From Brevundimonas albigilva (GTDB taxonomy: Bacteria > Pseudomonadota > Alphaproteobacteria > Caulobacterales > Caulobacteraceae), in assembly GCF_023503965.1 (NCBI RefSeq), contig NZ_CP097298.1:1505001-1569000 (forward strand): DNA of 64,000 nt, read 5' to 3'. Each line of letters begins with the position of its first letter. Positions within the stretch are counted from its first letter, which is position 1. Of the stretch, positions 51,793-61,460 are shown in pieces. The notes beneath the pieces are model-generated. The model ran no database searches and had not been told where the DNA came from. It worked only from the letters and a program-made list of their open reading frames with translations. A program made the position numbers and the translations under genes.

Positions 51793-53055
51793 TTACTTCC
51801 GGCGCTTGCGCTGACCGGCCTTACCCTTCGGACGTGACAACCGCACGACCTTGCGGGCGGTCTCTTCCGCCGTGGTGCGCACGGTCGGGATGGAGCGCGG
51901 CGCCAGGCCGTAGAGCGAGGCCATCGGGGCGTCCTCGACCGCGGCGACGTCATGTTCGCCATAGCCGTTGAAGCCCGTCGTCATGGCCACGCCATAGGCG
52001 CCCAGCATGCCGATCTCGATGTAGTCGCCTTCGCGGATGTCGGCCGGCAGCCAGAACGGGCCCGGCATGTGGTCGATGGAATCGCAGGTCGGGCCGTAGA
52101 ACTGGAACGCCTTCAACTCGCCGGCGCTGTCGCCGTCCCGGACCAGCTTGGTCGGGAAGGGCCAGCGCGAGTGGGTCGCGTCGAACAGCGAACCGTAGGA
52201 GCCGTCGTTCAGGTACAGGGCGTCGCCCTTGCGCAGATCGACGCGGGCCAGCACCGAGGACGACTCGGCCACCAGCGCCCGGCCGGGCTCGCACCACAGC
52301 TCGGTCGTTTCCGACACCGGCATCTCGTTAAAGCCGCGATGGATGGCGTCGGCGTATTCGCTCATGTCCGGCGGGACCATGCCCGGATAGACCGACGGGA
52401 AGCCGCCGCCGACATCGACGATGTCGACGATCACGCCCGCGCGGCTGATCGAACGGCCGACCTGGGCCATCGCCGCCTGATAGGCCGTCGGGCGCATGCA
52501 CTGCGAACCGACGTGAAAGCTGACGCCCATCAGGCCGTCCTTCACCGCCTGGCGGGTCGCCAGCAGCAGCGCCGGGGCCTGGTCCGACGACACGCCGAAC
52601 TTGCCCGACAGCGTATAGGCCGCGCCGTCGGCCGAGACCGCCATGCGCACGATCAGGTTCAGGTCGTTCGCGCCGCCGGTGGCGTCGAGGATCTTGTTCA
52701 GCTCCTCCACGCAGTCCAGCGAGAAGGTGCGGACGCCGTGATCGAAATAGGCCTTGGTGATGGCCGCCCGGCTCTTGACCGGGTGCATGAAGGCCAGGCG
52801 CGCGTCGGTCGTGACCGAGCGGACCAGCTCGATCTCGGCCAGCGAGGCCACGTCGAAGCCGCGCACGCCGGCTTCGACCAGCGTTTCGACGACCCAGCGC
52901 GACGGATTCGCCTTCACGGCGTAGAAGACGTCGGCCTTGAGATTATCCTGGAACCAGCGCGCCGCTACGGAAACCGAGCGCGGCCGCACGAGGGCGACGG
53001 GACGCTCAGGAGGCCGCTCACGGACCAGGTCCAGGGGAAGTTGGTACGTGCGCAA
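51793..53055 (-). CDS. Fold-III PLP-dependent ornithine (or lysine) decarboxylase
   Basis: The 420-residue alanine-racemase-fold decarboxylase has the PLP Lys in ADVFYAVKANPSRWV, FDVASLAEIELV, HVGSQC, VDVGGGFPSVYPG, WCEPGRALVAESSSV (phosphate binding) and YGPTCDSIDHMPGPFWLP (substrate Cys-Asp). These are eukaryotic-type ODC motifs used by alphaproteobacteria. The C-terminal extension is Lys/Arg-rich (RPKGKAGQRKRRK). It makes putrescine, likely feeding the DHS-like enzyme downstream. Confidence 0.9.
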   Translation of the reverse strand: MRTYQLPLDLVRERPPERPVALVRPRSVSVAARWFQDNLKADVFYAVKANPSRWVVETLVEAGVRGFDVASLAEIELVRSVTTDARLAFMHPVKSRAAITKAYFDHGVRTFSLDCVEELNKILDATGGANDLNLIVRMAVSADGAAYTLSGKFGVSSDQAPALLLATRQAVKDGLMGVSFHVGSQCMRPTAYQAAMAQVGRSISRAGVIVDIVDVGGGFPSVYPGMVPPDMSEYADAIHRGFNEMPVSETTELWCEPGRALVAESSSVLARVDLRKGDALYLNDGSYGSLFDATHSRWPFPTKLVRDGDSAGELKAFQFYGPTCDSIDHMPGPFWLPADIREGDYIEIGMLGAYGVAMTTGFNGYGEHDVAAVEDAPMASLYGLAPRSIPTVRTTAEETARKVVRLSRPKGKAGQRKRRK

Positions 53056-53348
53056 TTCACGTAACCCCCTGTTGATTGTTAACCCAGACCGGCGTTAGCA
53101 GCGCGTAACGGTAAGACCTACGGGGTCCGCCGGAAGGCGCGATATGGGGGTATCGCGCTGTCATGTAAAGCGGTTTTTTAATGGCGGCGACGATCCGGCC
53201 GCCTGCGGCAGCCTGGGTCTCGGCCGCGCGACGGCGCGCCGGGCGCCGCCTTGAAGGGACGCCGCGCGTTTGGGGGCGTTAACCGTTCCGGCGACATACT
53301 GCTCCAGCAAGTTCCGGGCCACTTCCGCGCCCGGCGGGAACATCGGAC
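53056..53348. other. Divergent intergenic region, decarboxylase and rpoN
   Basis: This holds the leaders of two divergent genes. A TTTTTT run at 53172-53177 and a GGCGCGATATGGGGGTATCGCG partial palindrome near 53136-53157 are seen. Much of the right half is coding-like in composition, but I find no convincing gene. Confidence 0.4.
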
Positions 53349-54851
<1,503 letters not shown>

Positions 54852-54880
54852 CAAGCGTCACCACAAATCGGTGATCCGGA

Positions 54881-54911
54881 TTGACACCAAATCCGGTCGG
54901 TAGCGTTCTAT
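54881..54911 (+). promoter_or_regulatory. Candidate promoter of hpf
   Basis: A consensus TTGACA (54881-54886) stands 29 bases before the hpf start. A weak -10 (TTCTAT, 54906-54911, 19-bp spacer) follows. Suggests that hpf can be transcribed separately from rpoN. Confidence 0.4.
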
Positions 54912-54915
54912 CGCC

Positions 54916-55566
54916 ATGCAAGTCCAAGTCAGCGGCAAGCAAGTGGATGTCGGCGAAGCGTTAGGCTCGCGCATCTCCCAGGAACTCGAAGACGGAGTCG
55001 GCAAGTACTTCGCCCGCGGCGGCGATGACGCCGAAGTCGTGGTCTCCAAGGACGGCCACAACTTCAAAGTGGACTGTTGGGTGCGGCTGGCCTCGGGCCA
55101 GACCCTGGTGACGACCGGCTTCGGCGGCGACGCCCATTCGGCCTTCACCGAGGCGCTGGAGCGGCTGGAGACCCGCGTGCGGCGCTACAAGCGTCGGCTC
55201 AAGGACCATCACATCGGCCCCAAGGGCCTGTCGCCCGAAAAGACCGAGGACGCCGCCCGCGAGGTGGCCCGCAGCATCGTGCTGCGCGATCCCGACAGCG
55301 TCGACGACGACGCCTTCGGCTCGGCGGGCGAGGACGACGGCCCGCCGCCGGTGGGCATGGTCATCGCCGAGACCCAGTCAGAGATCCGCACCATCACGGT
55401 GGGCCGCGCGGTGCTGGAGCTGGACATGACCGGCTATCCGGTCGTGCTGTTCCGCAACGCCGCGCACGGCGGCCTGTCCGTCGTCTATCGTCGCCCGGAC
55501 GGCAATGTGGGCTGGATCGACCCGGAACGGACCGCCAAGTCCAACGGCCAGGCCGGAACGGCCTAG
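54916..55566 (+). CDS. hpf: Long-form ribosome hibernation promoting factor
   Basis: The N-terminal S30AE domain is QVQVSGKQVDVGEALGSRISQELEDGVGKYF, ... HSAFTEALERLETRVRRYKRRLKDHH. An acidic linker follows, then the C-terminal dimerisation domain EIRTITVGRAVLELDMTGYPVVLFRNAAHGGLSVVYRRPDGNVGWIDP. At 216 residues this is the long form that makes 100S ribosome dimers in stationary phase. Standard neighbour of rpoN and ptsN. Confidence 0.94.
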   Translation: MQVQVSGKQVDVGEALGSRISQELEDGVGKYFARGGDDAEVVVSKDGHNFKVDCWVRLASGQTLVTTGFGGDAHSAFTEALERLETRVRRYKRRLKDHHIGPKGLSPEKTEDAAREVARSIVLRDPDSVDDDAFGSAGEDDGPPPVGMVIAETQSEIRTITVGRAVLELDMTGYPVVLFRNAAHGGLSVVYRRPDGNVGWIDPERTAKSNGQAGTA

Positions 55567-55639
55567 TTTGACTTCGTCGCGGGTTTCTCTAAACGGGCGC
55601 CCGCGACGCCCCGCCTGTCGCCTTTAGAGTCGGAAGTCC

Positions 55640-56107
55640 ATGGACATCGGTGATTTGCTCGCGCCCGAGGGCGTGGTGCTGCGTGGCGGAACCTCGTCCA
55701 AGCGCCAGGCGCTGCACGCCGTCGCCGAGGCGGCGGCCCAGGTTCTGGGCATGCAGGAAGGCCGGGTGTTCGACGCCCTGCTGGAGCGCGAGGCCCTGGG
55801 TTCGACCGGCCTGGGCGCCGGCGTGGCCGTGCCCCACGCGCGGCTTCAGGGCCTGGAGCGGGTCACGGGCGTGTTCGTGCGTCTGGACGCGCCCGTGGCG
55901 TTCGAGGCGGTCGACGATCGGCCCGTGGACCTGATGTTCGCCCTGTTCGCCCCGCCCAAGGACGGCGCCGAGCATCTGCGCGCCCTGGCGGCGGTGTCGC
56001 GGGCCCTGCGGTCGGCCGAGCTGCGCGAGCAGCTGCGCCAGGCCCGCACGCCCGATGCGGTGCGCGCCCTGTTCGTGCGCGACGACATTCCCGCCACGGC
56101 CGCCTGA
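55640..56107 (+). CDS. ptsN: Nitrogen-PTS EIIA component PtsN
   Basis: The 155-residue protein MDIGDLLAPEGVVLRG, KRQALHAVAEAAA, REALGSTGLGAGVAVPHARL (phosphorylated His) and DLMFALFAPPKDGAEHLRALAAVSRAL is typical of EIIA-Ntr. It relays the PTS-Ntr phosphate and controls potassium uptake, stringent response or PHB metabolism in alphaproteobacteria. Confidence 0.94.
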   Translation: MDIGDLLAPEGVVLRGGTSSKRQALHAVAEAAAQVLGMQEGRVFDALLEREALGSTGLGAGVAVPHARLQGLERVTGVFVRLDAPVAFEAVDDRPVDLMFALFAPPKDGAEHLRALAAVSRALRSAELREQLRQARTPDAVRALFVRDDIPATAA

Positions 56108-56128
56108 GCTGCGCGGCGGCCTCTCGGT

Positions 56129-56380
56129 TCAGTGAACGGACACCGGCGCCAGCTCGTGCGCCACGGCGGCGGCGAAGGCGGTGTCGCGATCCAGCATGAC
56201 CGCCAGACGTTCCCCGTCCGCGCTGTGCACGGCGTAAAGCGTCTGGTCGCTGTCCAGATCCAGATCCCGCGCGTCGGCCGCATCGGCCAACAGGTCGGCC
56301 GCCTTGACCTGGCGCACATAGACCAGATCCGGCGCGCCCAGATCGGCGAAATCTTCCTTGCTCAACTTCATCGGCGTCAT
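56129..56380 (-). CDS. DUF1150 family protein
   Basis: This short protein of 83 residues has FADLGAPDLVYVRQVKAADLLAD and LYAVHSADGERLAVMLDRDTAFAAAVAHELAPVSVH, the DUF1150 pattern. The gene follows hsp20 on the same strand after 61 bases, the usual alphaproteobacterial hsp20-DUF1150 arrangement, so it is probably heat-induced with it. ATG 56371 (MKLSKED) is an equally good start. Function unknown. Confidence 0.88.
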   Translation of the reverse strand: MTPMKLSKEDFADLGAPDLVYVRQVKAADLLADAADARDLDLDSDQTLYAVHSADGERLAVMLDRDTAFAAAVAHELAPVSVH

Positions 56381-56441
56381 AGGACCGCCTCCTTACTCGA
56401 TACCAATGCCCGGCGAGCCGAGCGGTTCATCCGTCGCCCTG

Positions 56442-56861
56442 TCAGCCGGCGGTGATGGGAATGCGCCGGGCCACGCGCTCGGCCTCCGGACGGGTCAGGT
56501 CGACGTGCAGCAGACCGTGCTCCAGACGCGCGCCGGCCACCTCCAGCCCGTCGGCCAGGACGAAGCTGCGCACGAAGCCGCGCGCCGCGATGCCCCGGTG
56601 CAGAAAGGCCTGTTCGCCCTTGGCGGCGTCGTCGCGCTTGCCGGCGACCGTCAGCTGGCGGCCTTCCAGCGTCACGTTCAGATCCTCGGGAGAGAAGCCG
56701 GCCACCGCCAGGGTGATGCGCACCCCGGCGTCGCCGATCTGTTCGACGTTGTAGGGCGGATAGCTCTCGGCCGCCGCCTTGGCCGCCCGGTCGATCAGGG
56801 TCCGGGTATGGTCGAAGCCCAGCAGGAAGGGGCTGTCGAACAGGATGGTGCGCGTCGTCAT
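56442..56861 (-). CDS. Small heat-shock protein Hsp20 (IbpA-like)
   Basis: The 139-residue protein starts MTTRTILFDSPFLLGFDHTRTLIDRAAKAAAESYPPYNVEQ. The alpha-crystallin domain is VRITLAVAGFSPEDLNVTLEGRQLTVAGKR, FLHRGIAARGFVRSFVLADGLEVAGARLEHGLLHVDL, and the end is RIPI, the IxI motif. Intact frame. It binds unfolding proteins to keep them refoldable. A ROSE-like thermometer covers its ribosome site. Second Hsp20 of the window, diverged from the one at 37 kb. Confidence 0.93.
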   Translation of the reverse strand: MTTRTILFDSPFLLGFDHTRTLIDRAAKAAAESYPPYNVEQIGDAGVRITLAVAGFSPEDLNVTLEGRQLTVAGKRDDAAKGEQAFLHRGIAARGFVRSFVLADGLEVAGARLEHGLLHVDLTRPEAERVARRIPITAG

Positions 56862-56886
56862 TCTGGTCCTCGTCAAAGCGACCGGC
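56862..56886 (-). promoter_or_regulatory. ROSE-like RNA thermometer core of the second hsp20
   Basis: GGUCGCU (56883-56877) faces AGGACC (56870-56865) across a 6-nt loop. All bases pair except one bulged G, exactly the UYGCU/AGGA core of ROSE elements, with GAGG as the ribosome site. Low temperature would block translation. Confidence 0.65.
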
Positions 56887-56963
56887 GCCGGTCCTCGTCC
56901 CCCGCGATCGGCGAGACGTCCGGCGAAGGGAAGATGGGGGCCGCAGCCCCCGATCAACCGTCG

Positions 56964-59028
56964 TCAGACCTTTGCGGCCCGCCCCTGGGTCCAGCGGTAC
57001 AGGCCGAAGGTGAGCGCCGCGAAGCCGACGATGCCCGCCGCCATAGCCGGCCATGCGGTTCCCGCGGGGATCATGGCGAAGGGCGCGTCGTCGCGCGTGG
57101 CGACGATGACGCCCGCGGTCAGGACGCCGAACAGGCTCTCGCCCACGATCAGGCCGGACGCCAGCAGCACCCCCATGCGCCGCGCGACGGGGCGTAGGTG
57201 GTGGAGGCCGTGGCCCGCTCGTACAGCCAGCCGCACACGGCGCCGATCACCAGCATGGTGGTCACGGCGGCCGGCAGATAGAAGCCGATGCCGACGGCCA
57301 GAGGCGGCAGCTTGACCCGTCCCTTGGTGGCCCGTTCCAGCACCGCGTCCAGCACGATGATGACCACGCCGATCACCGCGCCCAGGCCGATCAGGTCCCA
57401 GCGCAGGTCGCATCGCCGCCGATGACGCCGCGCGCCAGGGCCGAGATCAGCGTCGCCTGGGGCGCCGCCAGGGTCTGGGCCCCCTCGACGATGGCGGGCG
57501 GGCCGCCCTCGAAACCGAAGGCCTGGTTCAGCAGGTTCAGGATGAAGGGGATGACCAGCGCCCCCGCGCCGACGCCGACGATCAGCGCGACCTGCTGACG
57601 CCACGGCGTGGCCTCGACCAGCTGGCCGGTCTTCAGGTCCTGCAGGTTGTCGTTGGCGATGACGGCCACGGCGAAGACCACGGCGGTCACGATCAGGGCG
57701 AAGGCGATGATCGACGGATCGGCCGGCACCCCCGCGACGGCCATCACCCCCAGCATCAGCACCGAGGCGATGACGATGGCCAGGATGCCGACGCCCGAGA
57801 CGGGGCTGTTGGACGAACCGATCAGGCCGGCCATGTAGCCGCAGATGGCCGCCACGGCGAAACCGATCAGCACCACATAGACCAAGCCGCCGCCGACCAG
57901 CAGGACGGTCGATCCGGCCAGGGCCGGCGCGCTCTGGGCGAACCAGGCCAGCAGGCCGGCGATGCCGATCAGGCAGACCAGGGAAAGTCCGCCCACCAGC
58001 TTGATCGGCAGGTCCATCTCGGTCCGCTCCAGCGTCTCGCCGTGCGAGCGGCGGGCGTTGGCGGCCAGGGCCGAGGTCAGGCCCCCGACCAGCGGCCCGG
58101 CCAGCTTCAGCAGGGTCCAGATGGCGGCGACGCCGATCACGCCGGCCCCCATGAAGCGCACCTCGCGGCTCCACACCGTCCCGGCCAGCTCCTCGGCGGA
58201 CACGCCCGCCGGCAGGGTCGAGGCGATCGACGGGACGCCGTGCGCCGTCAGCCAGGCGACCGTGTCCGGGCTGGTCAGGATCGGCACGGCGATCGCCCAG
58301 GCCAGCACCAGGCCGAACAGCTGCGCCAGTCCGACGGTCAGGCCGATCAGGTGGCCGGCGCCCAGCAGGGCGAACTGCATGCCGAAGCCCATGCCCGTGG
58401 CCCCGCCGCCCAGGGCCGCAGGCAGCTTGAAGAAGCGCGCGGCCTCGCCGGCGAAGACGCGGCCTCCCACCAGCAGCGCATAGCCGGCCGAGGCGACGGC
58501 CCCGGCCACCACGACCCACAGGCCCGACTTGTTCTCGCGCACCGCGCTTTCGCTCTGTTCGGCGCCGCGCGAGCCGACCTTCAGCACCTCGGCGGCGGCG
58601 ACGCCCTCTGGATAGGGCAGGCCGCCGTTGACCACCAGGGCCCGGCGCAGCGGGATGGAGAAGGTCACGCCCAGAACCCCGCCCAAGATGCAGATCAGCA
58701 CCGACTGCCAGAAGGGGAAGGACAGCCACCAGCCGATCATCACCAGGCCCGGCAGGACGAAGATGATGGAGCTCATGGCCCCGCCGACCGAGGCGACGGT
58801 CTGGACGGTCATGTTCTCCCAGATGGTCGAGGTGCGGAACGCCCGCAGGATTGCCATCGAGATCACCGCCGCCGGAATGGCCGAGGCGAAGGTCAGGCCC
58901 ACCAGCAGGCCCAGATAGGTGTTGGCGGCGGTGAAGATCACCGCCAGCAGGCACCCCAGCACCACGGCGCGGAGGGTGAGTTCGAGCCGCTTGCCGCCTT
59001 TCGCGGCCGCGGCGTTTGCATCAGTCAT
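56964..59028 (-). pseudogene. OPT-family oligopeptide transporter, frameshifted twice
   Basis: The N-terminus LTLRAVVLGCLLAVIFTAANTYLGLLVGLTFASAIPAAVISMAIL is the OPT signature. More than a dozen membrane helices follow, with SNSPVSGVGILAIVIASVLM and NDNLQDLKTGQLVEATPWRQQ. Breaks near 57408 and 57185 move the end into other frames: LRWDLIGLGAVIGVVIIVLDAVLERA, PPLAVGIGFYLPAAVTTMLVIGA, then RMGVLLASGLIVGESLFGVLTAGVI and a stop at 56964. It imports oligopeptides or metal-siderophore-like chelates with protons. Confidence 0.88.
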
Positions 59029-59173
59029 CGGAAAGTCCCCACGGTTCGCAGCGACCGTAAGCGCATAATGTCGCAGGCGCCTAGAGGCTGATCGGCCCAG
59101 GCCCGTCGGCGCGCGAGGCCAGCCGGCCCGCCGCGCCGCTGGATCGGACCCGTCGGGCGGGCTAGGACGGGCC

Positions 59174-60034
59174 ATGCCCGAACTTCCCGAGGTCGAAACC
59201 GTCAGACGCGGCCTGACGCCGGTGCTGGAGGGCGCGCGGTTGACGCATGTGCGGATCAACCGCCCCGATCTTCGGTTCCCCTTCCCCGAGCGCTTCGTGG
59301 AACGGCTGGAGGGCGCCCGGGTCGAGCGGATCGACCGCCGCGCCAAATATCTGCTGGCGCCCCTGTCGACCGGGGAGACGTGGATCACCCACCTGGGCAT
59401 GACCGGCCGCTTCACCCTGGATGGCCGCCAGTTGGGCGAGTTCGAGGAACCCGCCCCCATCGCCGGCAAGCACGAGCATTTCAGCGCCTGCGCCGAACGC
59501 GACGGCCGCACCCGCATCGGCTTCGCCGACGCGCGCCGCTTCGGCTTCATGGGCCTGATCCCCACGGCCGAGGTCGAGACCCATCCGTGGTTCGCGGGCC
59601 TGGGGCCGGAGCCGCTGGGCGACGGCTTCTCCGGCGCCCATCTGGCCGAGGCCTTCGCCGGCAAGAAGCAGACCATCAAGGTCTCGCTGCTGGATCAGCG
59701 CATCGTCGCCGGGCTGGGCAACATCTATGTCTGCGAGGCTCTGTTTCGGGCGCGCATCTCGCCGCTGGTCGCCGCCGGCGCCGTGTCGCGGCCCCGGCTG
59801 GAGCGGCTGGCGACGCAGGTCCGCGCGGTGCTGGACGACGCCATCGCGGCCGGCGGCTCGACCCTGCGCGACTTCGCCAACGCCGAGGGCGGACAGGGCT
59901 ATTTCCAGCACCGCTTCGACGTGTACGGCCGCGAGGGCCAGCCGTGCCGGGGCGAGGGCTGCACCGGCGTCGTGCGCCGCATCGTCCAGGGCGGGCGCTC
60001 GACCTTCTACTGCCCCAGTTGCCAGAGACGGTGA
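59174..60034 (+). CDS. mutM: Formamidopyrimidine-DNA glycosylase
   Basis: [20 protein letters not shown] has the catalytic N-terminal Pro and Glu. Further on are [35 protein letters not shown] (helix-two-turn-helix) and a C-terminal zinc finger ([27 protein letters not shown]). The Lys in RAKYLLAPL is the second active-site residue. It excises 8-oxoguanine and related oxidised bases. Intact, 286 residues. Confidence 0.97.
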   Translation: MPELPEVETVRRGLTPVLEGARLTHVRINRPDLRFPFPERFVERLEGARVERIDRRAKYLLAPLSTGETWITHLGMTGRFTLDGRQLGEFEEPAPIAGKHEHFSACAERDGRTRIGFADARRFGFMGLIPTAEVETHPWFAGLGPEPLGDGFSGAHLAEAFAGKKQTIKVSLLDQRIVAGLGNIYVCEALFRARISPLVAAGAVSRPRLERLATQVRAVLDDAIAAGGSTLRDFANAEGGQGYFQHRFDVYGREGQPCRGEGCTGVVRRIVQGGRSTFYCPSCQRR

Positions 60035-60038
60035 GGCC

Positions 60039-60521
60039 ATGAGCCTGCGCGAACGTCACCTGTGGATCGCCATCATCGTCACCGTGGGCGTGTGGGGCCT
60101 CTATGGCTGGCGGCTGGTCTCGCACGTCGCGGCGGGCGACCTGAAGGGCCAGGGCTTCGCCGCCGACATGGGCGGGCTGTTCGTGCTGGGGCTGGCGCTC
60201 ATCGCGGTCGGGGAAGGCGTCCTGACCCTGGTCGCGCGCCTGGCGCCCTGCGGACGCGAGCGCGAGGGCGCGGCCGAGCGCCGGGCGGCCCTGACCGCCA
60301 GCCACGTCTCGCTGATGGCGCTGATCGGGCTTCTGTCGGCGGTGGCGGCGACCCTGTTCGTCCTGGGCCTGATCGGAGATCCCGTCCTGCGGCCCCTGCT
60401 GCGCTGGACCACGCCGGCCAACCTGCTGGTTCTGATCGCCAACGCCCTGCTGGCCTGTCTGGTCCTGTCGGAACTGGCGCGCTTCGGCCTGACGCTGGCC
60501 TATCTGCGGACGCGACGGTGA
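60039..60521 (+). CDS. Hypothetical four-helix membrane protein
   Basis: ATG lies 4 bases after mutM, likely coupled. The 160-residue protein has four helices (HLWIAIIVTVGVWGLYGWRLV, GGLFVLGLALIAVGEGVLTLVARL, VSLMALIGLLSAVAATLFVLGLI, ANLLVLIANALLACLVLSELARFGLTLAYL), a charged loop GREREGAAERRAALTASH and a basic end (RTRR). No known domain. Operon with mutM is suggested by spacing only. Confidence 0.7.
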   Translation: MSLRERHLWIAIIVTVGVWGLYGWRLVSHVAAGDLKGQGFAADMGGLFVLGLALIAVGEGVLTLVARLAPCGREREGAAERRAALTASHVSLMALIGLLSAVAATLFVLGLIGDPVLRPLLRWTTPANLLVLIANALLACLVLSELARFGLTLAYLRTRR

Positions 60522-60565
60522 ACCGGGGTCAACCAATGGCCCCGATCCGACGTTAGGTCGCCGCC

Positions 60566-61460
60566 ATGCTTCGCCTTCTCGCCGCCCTGTGCCTGTTCAT
60601 CGCCATCGTCGCCCCCGACGGCGCCGACGCCCAGGCCCCGAGCCGCACCCCGCCGTTCCATTCGGATCGGATCATCGTCGAGACGCGCGGACGCGGGCCG
60701 GACGTGATCTTCATTCCCGGCCTCGGCTCGACCGGGGCGGCGTGGCGGTCGACGGCGGACCGGCTCGACGACCGCTATCGCGTGCACCTGGTGACGCTGC
60801 GCGGCTTCGGCCAGACCGACATCTGCGCCAATGCGGGCGGCGGCCTGTCCGGACCGGCCGCCAACGAGATCCGCCGCTATATCCAGACGCAGGGCCTGCG
60901 CCGGCCCGCCCTGATCGGCCACTCGCTGGGCGGGCAGATCGCCCTGAGGGTCGCCGCCGACATGGTCGAGGGCGTGGGGCGGGTGATGGTGGTGGATTCC
61001 TCGCCCTTCTTTCCGGCCCTGGTGGATTCCCGCGCCACGCCGGGCCAGGTCGAGCCGCTGGCGCGCCTGGGCTACCAGGCCCTGATGCTGTTCGGGGACA
61101 AGGCGCTGGCGGGCCAGGTGTCGGCCCTGGGCGGCGACCTGGGGCTGGCGGGCGACATGGTGTTCAACGGTCTGGGCCTGCAGGGCGGCGACCGGCGGGT
61201 GCTGGCCCAGGGCCTTTACGAGGCGCTGACGGTGGACCTGCGCCTGCGCCTGCGCGACATCACCGCCCCGGTCACGGTCGCCTATGGCTGGAGCGCCGAC
61301 AGCCGCAACCCCCGCAACCGGCTGGAGGGGCTATATCGCCACGGCTTCGCCACCCTGCGCCAGCCCGCCCGGTTCGAGCGGATCGAGGGGGCCGAGCACC
61401 AGGTGATGATCGATCGAGCCGGACCGCTTCCTGGCCGCGGTGCGCCGGTTCCTGGGCTAG
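60566..61460 (+). CDS. Secreted alpha/beta hydrolase, frameshifted near its end
   Basis: A signal peptide (LRLLAALCLFIAIVAPDGADA) is followed by FHSDRIIVETRGRGPDVIFIPGLGSTGAAW, the nucleophile elbow LIGHSLGGQIALRVA and EGAEHQVMID with the catalytic His. A break at 61415 (GATCGAGCC) moves the conserved end (PDRFLAAVRRFLG, TAG 61458-61460) into another frame. The frame as given runs on antisense to recQ and is not meaningful there. Paralogue of 28944-29891. Stop shares CTAG with recQ. Confidence 0.85.

Noticed and set aside
53161..53343. Short minus-strand frame upstream of rpoN
   Set aside because: Antisense to the rpoN leader, with no ribosome site and an Arg/Pro-rich product typical of GC-rich noncoding DNA.
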